NCBI GenBank assembly: GCA_030147065.1
Contig: JASLAP010000546.1
Location: forward strand, 1 to 6,585
From: Pseudonocardia sp.
GTDB taxonomy: Bacteria > Actinomycetota > Actinomycetes > Mycobacteriales > Pseudonocardiaceae
Length of the DNA stretch: 6,585 nucleotides
Reading direction: 5' to 3'
Below, in pieces: positions 1 through 5,188 of the stretch (position 1 is the stretch's first letter; every line of letters begins with the position of its first letter). Made by a program: the position numbers and the translations under genes. Below the pieces are notes generated by a model. The model was not told the origin of the DNA, searched no databases, and was given only the letters and a program-made list of their open reading frames with translations.

Positions 1-454
1 GGCCCGGGTCGTCCAGGGCCAGGGTCGGGAGGCCGCCCAGCGCCAGCGTGCCCTGCGTGACGGCCACCGTGGCCAGCGAGAGCGCCAGCCCGGTGACCAG
101 CCCGACGCCGACCACGACGACCAGCTTGGCCAGCAGCACGCGGGGACGGCGCGGGGTGGCGGTGAAGGTGAGGTCGGCCAGCCCGGTGCGGAACTCGACG
201 GCGACGACGTGCGCGCCGAGGTAGGCGAACGTCCACACCGCGAGGGTGGCGCCGAAGAAGATCACGTCGTACTGCCCGGTGCGCTGGACCTCGGCGATGT
301 CGGCGCCGGCGGCGAACAGCACGATCAGCGCGCTGATCCCGATCGGCACCGCGACCGCGCAGGCCAGCACGATCCGGTTCGCCGGCAGCGCGCGGAACTT
401 GAGCCACTCGGCGGCCAGGGTCGCCGCGGGGCCGGGGCGGACGGGGGTGCTCAC
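1..454 (-). CDS. ABC-2 type transporter permease, C-terminal part missing
   Basis: This is the membrane subunit of an ABC exporter, working in the cytoplasmic membrane with the ATPase encoded just upstream. The first 151 residues lie in the window; the rest is cut by the left edge. Hydrophobic segments are visible at about residues 27-49, 62-86 and 107-132. Between the second and third is an EFRTGLADLTFTATPRR stretch, which resembles the cytoplasmic loop common in ABC-2 permeases (E-[FY]-R-x-G, then a Pro/Arg-rich turn before the next helix). The GTG start overlaps the ATPase stop in a GTGA arrangement, and a good Shine-Dalgarno (GGAGG) sits 7 nt upstream inside the ATPase gene, so translational coupling is likely. 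The frame stays open to the edge. The transported substrate cannot be read from this fragment; a drug, lantibiotic or other peptide is inferred from the ATPase type. Confidence 0.85.
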   Translation of the reverse strand, partial: MSTPVRPGPAATLAAEWLKFRALPANRIVLACAVAVPIGISALIVLFAAGADIAEVQRTGQYDVIFFGATLAVWTFAYLGAHVVAVEFRTGLADLTFTATPRRPRVLLAKLVVVVGVGLVTGLALSLATVAVTQGTLALGGLPTLALDDPG

Positions 455-1404
455 CGGGCCACCTCCCGGGGGACGGCTGCCACGTGGTCGGCGGTGTCCG
501 CGGTGAGCTGCAGGAACACGTCCTCGAGCGAGGGCAGCTGCGGGGTCAGCTCGTACACGGCGGTGCCGGTCGCGCGGGCCGCGTCGCCGATCTCCTCCGC
601 CGTCGGACCGGTGACCCGCAGCAGGGTTCCGGTGAGCGGCCGGTCCGGCGGCGCCGCCAGCGGCTCCACCCGCAGGTCGGCGACGGTGCGGCGGAGTGCG
701 TCCAGCAGCCGGTCGGGCTCGGCCACGCGCAGCCGGACCGGGGCTCGCCGCGCGGTGTCGGCCAGCTCGGCCATCGGCAGCTCGGCCACCAGCCGGCCGC
801 GGCCCAGGACGACGACCGTGTCCGCGGTGAGCTGCATCTCGGCCATCAGGTGGCTGGAGACCAGCACGGCGCGGCCCTCCGCGGCGCACCGCTTGAGCAG
901 CGTCCGGATCCACCGCACGCCGTCCGGGTCGAGCCCGTTGACCGGCTCGTCCAGGATCAGCGTGCCCGGGTCGCCGAGCAGCGCGGCGGCGACGCCCAGC
1001 CGCTGGCGCATGCCCAGCGACAGCGAGCCGACCCGGCGGCCGGCCGCGCCGGTCAGACCGACCAGCTCCAGCAGCTCGTCGACCCGGGAGTCGGGGATGG
1101 CACCGGCCCGGGCCAGCCAGCGCAGGTGCGCCCGCGCGGTCATCCGCGGGGCCGCGGCCCCGGCGTCGAGCAGGGCGCCCACCGTGCGCTGCGGCGCCGG
1201 GTGCTCGGCCAGCGGACGGCCGTCGATGCGCGCCCACCCGCCGCTCGGCCGGTCCAGGCCGAGCACCATCCGCAGGGTGCTCGTCTTGCCGGCGCCGTTG
1301 GGGCCGAGGAAGCCGGTCACCCGCCCGCGCTCGGCGCGCAGGCTCACCCCGGCCACGGCCGTCACGGCACCGAACCGCTTGGTCAGGTCCCTCGTCTCGA
1401 TCAT
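451..1404 (-). CDS. ABC transporter ATP-binding protein (BcrA/DrrA-like exporter ATPase)
   Basis: This 317-residue cytoplasmic ATPase would power the permease encoded next to it. Walker A is GPNGAGKT (34-41), the signature is LSLGMRQR (128-135), Walker B is LILDEP followed by VNGLD (149-159), and the switch His is H185 in SSHL. The Q-loop region reads GALLDAG with no glutamine, and the signature is SLGM rather than SGGQ. Both traits are common in the BcrA/lantibiotic-immunity subgroup, so I do not read them as defects. About 110 residues after the nucleotide-binding core form the usual C-terminal extension, ending in a PSLEDVFLQLT motif found in this subgroup. The frame is open to 1521, but ATG 1404 is preferred because homology starts there and GAGAGG lies a few bases upstream. 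Bacitracin, lantibiotic or anthracycline-like export is family inference; no substrate is shown. Confidence 0.93.
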   Translation of the reverse strand: MIETRDLTKRFGAVTAVAGVSLRAERGRVTGFLGPNGAGKTSTLRMVLGLDRPSGGWARIDGRPLAEHPAPQRTVGALLDAGAAAPRMTARAHLRWLARAGAIPDSRVDELLELVGLTGAAGRRVGSLSLGMRQRLGVAAALLGDPGTLILDEPVNGLDPDGVRWIRTLLKRCAAEGRAVLVSSHLMAEMQLTADTVVVLGRGRLVAELPMAELADTARRAPVRLRVAEPDRLLDALRRTVADLRVEPLAAPPDRPLTGTLLRVTGPTAEEIGDAARATGTAVYELTPQLPSLEDVFLQLTADTADHVAAVPREVAR

Positions 1405-1516
1405 CAGCAGCCTCTCGTCCGGGAACGGGGCCCAGTGCACGCGCCGGGCACCTCCCGGCGGCAGCGGCGACGGTTGCGGATCGGATCGACTTCGGTGGAC
1501 CGCGGCGGTGGGCGGG

Positions 1517-1532
1517 CGCAACGTTCGTTGCG
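1517..1532. promoter_or_regulatory. Short perfect palindrome in the regulator-ATPase gap
   Basis: CGCAACG, a TT centre, then CGTTGCG: seven perfect pairs, 11 nt past the response regulator stop and about 113 nt upstream of the ATPase start. It could be a weak hairpin terminator after the regulator, or an operator for the NarL/LuxR-type regulator controlling the transporter. No T-tract follows on either strand, which slightly favours an operator. No convincing -35/-10 pair is visible in the remainder of the 139-bp gap. Confidence 0.4.
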
Positions 1533-1543
1533 GCCGATGCCGG

Positions 1544-2188
1544 TCAGACCAGCCCGGCCTCGACGGCCAGCAGCGCGGCCTGGGTGCGGTTGGTGCAGCC
1601 GAGCTTGTCCAGCATCCGGGACACGTAGCTCTTCACGGTGGCCTCGGACAGGTGCAGCCGGCGGGCGACCTCGGCGTTGGACAGCCCCTGGCCCAGGCAG
1701 CCCAGCACCTCGCGCTCGCGCTCGGTGAGCGCCGCGGTGCGCTGCCGGGCGCTCGCGGACCGGCGCTGCTCGCCGGACGAGGCCGCGACCAGCCGGCGCG
1801 CCGCGGCGGGGGAGAGCACGGTGTGCCCGTCCGCGGCCACCCGGACCAGCCCCACCAGCTCGTCCGGTGGGGTCGACTTGACCAGGAAGCCGATCGCCCC
1901 GGCCTGCAGCGCCCGCAGCACGTACTCGTCGGCGTCGAAGGTGGTCAGCGCGACGACCGCGGGTGCGGTGGGCAGCGCCGCGATCCGCGCGGTCGCGGCC
2001 AGCCCGTCCACCCCGGGCATCCGCAAGTCCATCAGCACGACGTCCGGGGTGAACCGGAGCACCGCCTCGACCGCCTCCGCGCCGTCGTGGGCCTGCCCGA
2101 CGACGTCGATGTCGTCGGCCGCGCCGAGGATCGTCCCGAGGTGGGCGCACACCATCGGCTCGTCGTCGACCACCAGCACCCGGATCAT
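1544..2188 (-). CDS. NarL/LuxR-family DNA-binding response regulator
   Basis: This 214-residue protein is of usual length for the family. The receiver domain (about 1-120) has the acidic pair D8-D9, the phosphoacceptor D54 in LMDLRMPG, T82 and K104 in FLVKS, so all expected phosphotransfer residues are present. A linker of about 30 residues, rich in Ala, Arg and Ser, leads to a LuxR/GerE helix-turn-helix (154-214) with the canonical LTERE start, the GLSNAEVARRLHLSEATVK recognition region and a YVSRMLDKLG helix. It should bind DNA as a dimer when phosphorylated by the kinase encoded immediately upstream. ATG 2188 overlaps the kinase stop as ATGA, fixing the start and implying translational coupling. 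The next genes encode an ABC exporter, its most likely target. Longer open sequence upstream in this frame is out-of-frame read-through of the kinase gene and is not part of the protein. Confidence 0.95.
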   Translation of the reverse strand: MIRVLVVDDEPMVCAHLGTILGAADDIDVVGQAHDGAEAVEAVLRFTPDVVLMDLRMPGVDGLAATARIAALPTAPAVVALTTFDADEYVLRALQAGAIGFLVKSTPPDELVGLVRVAADGHTVLSPAAARRLVAASSGEQRRSASARQRTAALTEREREVLGCLGQGLSNAEVARRLHLSEATVKSYVSRMLDKLGCTNRTQAALLAVEAGLV

Positions 2189-3390
2189 CCGGTCGGCCCG
2201 CCGTCGACGGACGTCGGCACGTAGCCCGGCAGGGTCGCGGTGAGGCAGAACCCGCCGCCGTCGGTCGCACCGGCGTGCAGCGAGCCACCCACCAGGCCGA
2301 CCCGTTCGCGCAGCCCGCGCAGCCCGGACCCGGTCCCGCTGCCGGCCAGCGCCGGGTCGGGCGGAGCTGTGGCGGCGGAGTTGGCCACCCGGACGCGCAC
2401 CCCGTCGGGCCGGTAGTGCAGGCGCACCCGCACCTCGGCGCCCGGTGCGTGCTTGCGCACGTTGGTCAGCGCCTCCTGGACCACCCGGTGGGCGGTGCGC
2501 GCGACCGTCGGTGAGACGTCGGCGGGCTCGCCCCGGACGTCCAGCTCGACCACCGGCACGCCCACCGCCGCCGACTCCTCGGCCAGCGTCGCCGGGTCCG
2601 GTGGGGCCGGCGCGCCGCCCCGGGCGGTGGCCGGGACCGGCCCGTCCGGGTCCGTGCGCAGCACCCCGACCAGGTCGCGGAGCTCGGCGAGGGCCTGGGC
2701 ACCGGCGGCCCGGATGTCCTCGGCCGCGGCGCGCACGCCGGGCTCGGCCGAGGCGACGCCGAGCGCCCCGGCCTGCAGCACGATCAGGCTCACCCGGTGG
2801 GTCACCACGTCGTGCATGTCCCCGGCCAGCCGTCGGCGCTCGTCGGCCCGGGCCCGCTCGGCCAGCAGGTGCTGCTCGCGCTCGGCCCGGTCGGCCCGGT
2901 CGCGCAGCGACCGCAGCAGGTCGCGCCGGGCCACCACGTAGAGCGCGCCCAGGGCCGGGACGACGGTGCTGAGCAGCGCGAGCGGCGTCACCGTCCAGGA
3001 CGGCGCCCAGAACCGGGCGCCGAGCGCGGCCAGTGCCACGGTGGTGACCAGCGCCGCGCGCCGGTCGCCGTGGACCACCAGCCAGACGACGACGATCGGC
3101 GCCGCCCGCGGGACGGTGATGGGGCTCAGCGCCGGCACCGCCGTGAACAGTCCCGGGGCCAGCGCGTCGGACCAGGCCATCAACGCGGTCACCACCACGG
3201 CCAGCGCGGCCACCGCCCGCGGGAAGCGCACCAGGGCGACCAGCGAGGCGTCCACCGCCAGTTGCAGCGCCAACCCGGCGTGCGGCCCGGCCCAGCCGGT
3301 CGTCGGCGGGCCGTTGGTGAGCAGCAGCACGTCGACCGCGCCGAGCACGACCGCGCCGCAGGCCAGCCCCAGCACGTCGCGGCGGCTCAC
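2185..3390 (-). CDS. Two-component sensor histidine kinase (HisKA_3 type, NarL partner)
   Basis: This 401-residue membrane kinase would phosphorylate the adjacent response regulator. Hydrophobic stretches between residues 6 and 153 suggest five or six membrane segments with short loops and no large extracellular sensor domain, so the stimulus may be sensed in or at the membrane. A charged helix (about 155-188) leads to the dimerisation/phosphoacceptor motif ERRRLAGDMHDVVTHRVS with H193 as the predicted phosphorylated histidine. The ATPase domain follows, with the N-box around HRVVQEALTNVRKHA (N310) and the G-box GTGSGLRGLRERV (352-364). The linker at about 250-270 is Pro/Ala-rich. I chose GTG 3390 because the hydrophobic N-terminus begins there. 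A GTG at 3477 in the same frame would add 29 Arg/Pro-rich residues with no family resemblance. The 3390 start may be read from a leaderless transcript. Confidence 0.93.
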   Translation of the reverse strand: MSRRDVLGLACGAVVLGAVDVLLLTNGPPTTGWAGPHAGLALQLAVDASLVALVRFPRAVAALAVVVTALMAWSDALAPGLFTAVPALSPITVPRAAPIVVVWLVVHGDRRAALVTTVALAALGARFWAPSWTVTPLALLSTVVPALGALYVVARRDLLRSLRDRADRAEREQHLLAERARADERRRLAGDMHDVVTHRVSLIVLQAGALGVASAEPGVRAAAEDIRAAGAQALAELRDLVGVLRTDPDGPVPATARGGAPAPPDPATLAEESAAVGVPVVELDVRGEPADVSPTVARTAHRVVQEALTNVRKHAPGAEVRVRLHYRPDGVRVRVANSAATAPPDPALAGSGTGSGLRGLRERVGLVGGSLHAGATDGGGFCLTATLPGYVPTSVDGGPTG

Positions 3391-3403
3391 CCGATCCACC
3401 GTA
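3390..3403 (-). promoter_or_regulatory. Possible leaderless -10 of the kinase-regulator operon
   Basis: On the minus strand TACGGT (3403-3398) fits the actinobacterial -10 pattern TAnnnT and lies 7 nt before GTG 3390, so transcription would begin at the start codon itself. No recognisable -35 is seen at the matching distance. A GGTGG overlapping the same bases could instead act as a weak ribosome binding site. Confidence 0.3.
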
Positions 3404-3489
3404 GGGCGTCCGCACCGACGGCGCAGCCACCGGGACGGCAGCTGAGCACGGTGACGGCCCGGCGGGACCGACGCCACCAGGCTCCCGCG

Positions 3490-3957
3490 TCAGCCGTCGA
3501 GATGGGTCCCCAGCTTGTCGAGGAGGCCGCGGGTGCCCTCCTCCCGGCCCGCGGGGCTGTCCAGGCCGTCGAAGTGCACGCCCTGCTCGGTGTAGGTGAG
3601 GCGGGTGCCGGTGCCGTAGGGCTCCAGCGCGATCGTGGTCAGCGAGGTGGACAGGTGCTGCCCGTCGACCCACATGTCGTAGGTGAACACGATCCGCCGG
3701 TGCTCGACGATGTCGGTGTAGGTCGAGGCGAAGCGGGACCGGGGCCCGCCGTGCCACTGCCCGTCCTCGACGCCGCGTCCGCCGACCCGGAAGTCGTGGG
3801 ACTTCTCCTCGGTGGCGAACGCCGGCCCACCTCCGAACCACTGGTCGCGGGCGTCGTCGTCGGACAGGGCGTGCCAGACCCGCTCGACCGGTGCGCGGTA
3901 GGTGCGCTCGATCACGAAGGTGGCGTGGGTCTGGCTGCGTTCGATGGTGTCGTTCAC
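3490..3957 (-). CDS. SRPBCC / AHSA1-like (Aha1 C-terminal-type) domain protein
   Basis: This 155-residue protein is essentially a single START-like helix-grip domain, the usual size for the family. Visible family marks are the first strand and helix FVIERTYRAPVERVWHALSD (14-33), DQWFGG after the first helix, and a final long helix beginning near GLDSPAGREEGTRG (131-144). The fold makes a hydrophobic pocket for a small ligand; the ligand is unknown and no catalytic residues can be assigned. The GTG start lies one base after the arsR stop, with GGGAG 7 nt upstream inside arsR, so the two are very probably co-transcribed. ArsR plus AHSA1 pairs are a common arrangement in actinobacteria, where the regulator and the SRPBCC protein are thought to act together, but the specific role here is not shown. 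Confidence 0.92.
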   Translation of the reverse strand: MNDTIERSQTHATFVIERTYRAPVERVWHALSDDDARDQWFGGGPAFATEEKSHDFRVGGRGVEDGQWHGGPRSRFASTYTDIVEHRRIVFTYDMWVDGQHLSTSLTTIALEPYGTGTRLTYTEQGVHFDGLDSPAGREEGTRGLLDKLGTHLDG

Positions 3958-3958
3958 G

Positions 3959-4333
3959 TCAGGGCTCCCGGGTGGTGTCGTGGTCGGTGTCGTGGTCGGT
4001 GTCGCGGTCGAGGAATTCGCCGAGCCGGTCGAGCCGGCGCTCGGCGGGCAGGCGCTGGCGGCCGATCCAGTCCGCGCAGGGCGTGAGCGCGTCGGTGGCC
4101 AGCTGGTAGGTGCGCACCCGGCCGACCTTCTCCGACCGGACGATCGCCGCCGACTCCAGCACGGCGAGGTGCTGGACCACCGCGGGCAGCGACATCGCGA
4201 AGGGGCGGGCCAGCTCGCTGACCGAGGCCGGGCCGCGGGCGAGGCGCTCGACCATGGCGCGGCGGCTGCCGTCGGCCAGCGCGTGGAACATCCGGTCCAG
4301 CGGCTCCGGATGCTTAGGCACGTGCTTAAGCAT
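3959..4333 (-). CDS. ArsR-family winged-helix transcriptional regulator
   Basis: This 124-residue regulator carries LDRMFHALADGSRRAMVERLARG (12-34), then the winged helix-turn-helix SVSELARPFAMSLPAVVQHLAVLE (37-60) and the wing SEKVGRVRTYQL (67-78). It has only one cysteine (C86) and no CxC metal site, so it belongs with the non-metal ArsR group usually found beside SRPBCC proteins. The usual ALADPTRR is ALADGSRR here. The C-terminus is a low-complexity Asp/Thr/His tail (110-119) encoded by a 12-bp tandem repeat. ATG 4333 is chosen because homologues begin with a short M-[LV]-x-[HY] lead before LDR. ATG 4291 (residue 15) is the alternative and would put the palindrome entirely upstream of the gene. 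The protein probably represses the divergent promoters in the adjacent spacer, including its own. Confidence 0.92.
   Translation of the reverse strand: MLKHVPKHPEPLDRMFHALADGSRRAMVERLARGPASVSELARPFAMSLPAVVQHLAVLESAAIVRSEKVGRVRTYQLATDALTPCADWIGRQRLPAERRLDRLGEFLDRDTDHDTDHDTTREP
3977..4010. repeat. 12-bp tandem repeat in the 3' end of the ArsR gene
   Basis: Unit GTCGTGGTCGGT (plus strand) is present twice exactly, then a third near-copy with one change before the pattern ends. Read on the minus strand it encodes repeated Asp-Thr-Asp-His. Because the unit is a multiple of three, gain or loss of copies would not break the frame. Confidence 0.85.
4310..4333. promoter_or_regulatory. 24-bp palindrome over the ArsR start codon, candidate operator
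   Basis: The 24 bases form 12 pairs around a central CACGTG, 11 of them Watson-Crick and one G/T. The outermost three bases on each side read ATG/CAT, so the ArsR start codon is part of the palindrome. Inner arms read GCTTAGGCA and TGCTTAAGC. The position and symmetry suit a dimeric winged-helix repressor. Because it also encodes residues 1-8 (with LKH..PKH echoed), coding constraint may explain some of it. Confidence 0.55.
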
Positions 4334-4350
4334 GCCGGTGCCGCGGGCCC

Positions 4351-4356
4351 TGTCAA
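4351..4356 (-). promoter_or_regulatory. Candidate -35 element for arsR-SRPBCC
   Basis: TTGACA, a perfect -35 hexamer, reads toward arsR. No good -10 follows. The best options are CATGCT (4334-4329, 16-bp spacer) and ATGCTT (4333-4328, 17-bp), and both touch the arsR start codon and the palindrome. If one is used, transcription starts inside the annotated gene and translation would start at ATG 4291. Confidence 0.45.
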
Positions 4357-4372
4357 GTGAGGGCGGGGTCGC

Positions 4373-4401
4373 TTGACGCAGCCTGCGCGGCGGTCTAATA
4401 C
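4373..4401 (+). promoter_or_regulatory. Strong sigma-70-type promoter for the DHFR-like gene
   Basis: TTGACG (4373-4378), a 17-bp spacer, then TAATAC (4396-4401). Both hexamers are near consensus and the spacing is ideal, which is unusual in sequence this GC-rich. Transcription would begin near 4408, giving a leader of about 50 nt. The initiation region overlaps the CTTAAGT repeat, where a repressor could block it. Confidence 0.78.
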
Positions 4402-4420
4402 TTAAGTGAATCGTTTAGTG
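4400..4420. promoter_or_regulatory. Direct heptamer repeat and small palindrome at the transcription start
   Basis: TTAAGTG (4402-4408) and TTTAGTG (4414-4420) are repeated 12 bp apart, about one helical turn, and a perfect ACTTAAGT palindrome (4400-4407) overlaps the -10. CTTAAG also occurs in the palindrome at the arsR start. These are candidate repressor half-sites. Confidence 0.4.
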
Positions 4421-4444
4421 TTGGCCGGAACAGCCGGCCCTCGT

Positions 4445-4449
4445 GGAGG
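4445..4449 (+). promoter_or_regulatory. Ribosome binding site deciding the ATG 4458 start
   Basis: GGAGG with 8 nt to ATG 4458. It rules out the in-frame GTG at 4443, which overlaps this site. Confidence 0.85.
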
Positions 4450-4457
4450 AGCGCCCC

Positions 4458-5159
4458 ATGACCCTCGTAACCGCCCAGATGTCCGTCTCGCTGGACGGCT
4501 TCTACGCCGGGCCCGCGCACACCGGCCCGGGGAGCTGGCTGGACAGCGCGGAGGCGGCCGGCTTCTTCCGGGTGACCCGCTGGGCGATCGACGCGCAGGC
4601 CTGGCGGCAGCGGCAGGGCTTCGCGGGCGGCGAGCGCAGCGTCGAGTCCGACCTGGTCGCCGAGACCTTCGAGGCCGCCGGTGCCTACGTCATGGGCCGG
4701 CGGATGGCCGACGGCGGCGAGATCCCGTGGGGCGAGGAGCCGCCGTTCCGGGCGCCGGTCTTCGTCGTCACCCACCGGCCGCGGCAGACCCTGGTGCGGA
4801 AGGGCGGCACCACCTTCAGCTACGTCACCGACGGCGTCGCCGCGGCCGTCGAGCGGGCCCGCGCCGCCGCCGGCGGGAAGAACGTGGCGGTCGCCGGCGG
4901 CGGCCGCCTGCTCCGGCAGGTCATCGGGCTGGGCCTGCTCGACCAGCTGGAGCTGCACGTGGTCCCGGTGATCCTCGGCGACGGGATGCGCCTGCTGGAT
5001 CCCGACCCCGGCCTCGGGGCCAAGGAGGGCCTCGAGCTCACCCCGACCCGGGTCGTCGCCTCACCCCACGTCACCCACATCCGCTACACGGTCGCGGGGC
5101 GGGCGGCGCTCGTCCTCGACGACCGGGGACGGGGCGAGACGGTTCCGGCGGCGGGCTGA
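4458..5159 (+). CDS. Dihydrofolate reductase family protein (RibD C-terminal domain)
   Basis: This 233-residue cytoplasmic protein has the DHFR/RibD-C fold, which binds NADPH. Family marks are the first strand and loop TAQMSVSLDGFYAGP (5-19), YVMGRRM (77-83), the strand APVFVVTHRP (99-108), the VAVAGGGRLLRQ nucleotide-binding motif (143-154), and LDQLELHVVPVILGDGMRLL (161-180) near the end. This group (YyaP/YwjB-like) is usually annotated as putative reductase; its substrates are mostly unknown, and true dihydrofolate reductase or riboflavin activity should not be assumed. The last 20 or so residues (from about 212) look like a non-conserved tail. The start is fixed by a good Shine-Dalgarno. 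The gene is divergent from arsR and has its own strong promoter, so it may be a regulated target of that ArsR protein. It converges on yibE/F. Confidence 0.9.
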   Translation: MTLVTAQMSVSLDGFYAGPAHTGPGSWLDSAEAAGFFRVTRWAIDAQAWRQRQGFAGGERSVESDLVAETFEAAGAYVMGRRMADGGEIPWGEEPPFRAPVFVVTHRPRQTLVRKGGTTFSYVTDGVAAAVERARAAAGGKNVAVAGGGRLLRQVIGLGLLDQLELHVVPVILGDGMRLLDPDPGLGAKEGLELTPTRVVASPHVTHIRYTVAGRAALVLDDRGRGETVPAAG

Positions 5160-5188
5160 GCCGCCCGGCCCGGCGCGGCGGCTCAGCC
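5154..5188. terminator. Bidirectional hairpin terminator containing both convergent stop codons
   Basis: Perfect 12-bp arms, GGCTGAGCCGCC and GGCGGCTCAGCC, flank an 11-nt GC loop. The TGA of the DHFR-like gene lies in the left arm and the stop of the YibE/F gene (TCA on this strand) in the right arm. The two genes are only 23 bp apart, so one element would serve both. There is no T-tract on either strand, as is frequent in actinobacterial hairpins. Confidence 0.7.

Noticed and set aside
128..135. ABC ATPase (protein residues 128-135) with non-consensus SLGM signature and no Q-loop glutamine, considered as a degenerate ATPase
   Set aside because: These features are usual in the BcrA-like subgroup, and Walker A, Walker B and the switch His are intact.
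209..2224. Long plus-strand open frame of 671 codons opposite the permease, ATPase and regulator genes
   Set aside because: Arg/Ser/Gly-rich low-complexity translation with no recognisable motif; it is the antisense of well-supported genes in GC-rich DNA.
3391..3489. Possible terminator between the SRPBCC and kinase genes
   Set aside because: Only weak, interrupted pairings are visible in these 99 bp; nothing comparable to the hairpins called elsewhere.
2189..3841. Extension of the response regulator frame upstream through the kinase and SRPBCC genes
   Set aside because: The translation is Arg/Gly/Ala-rich and out of frame with two clear genes; the regulator's receiver domain begins exactly at ATG 2188.
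2797..4086. Plus-strand open frame of 429 codons across the kinase, SRPBCC and ArsR genes
   Set aside because: No domain or motif; antisense shadow of three recognised genes.
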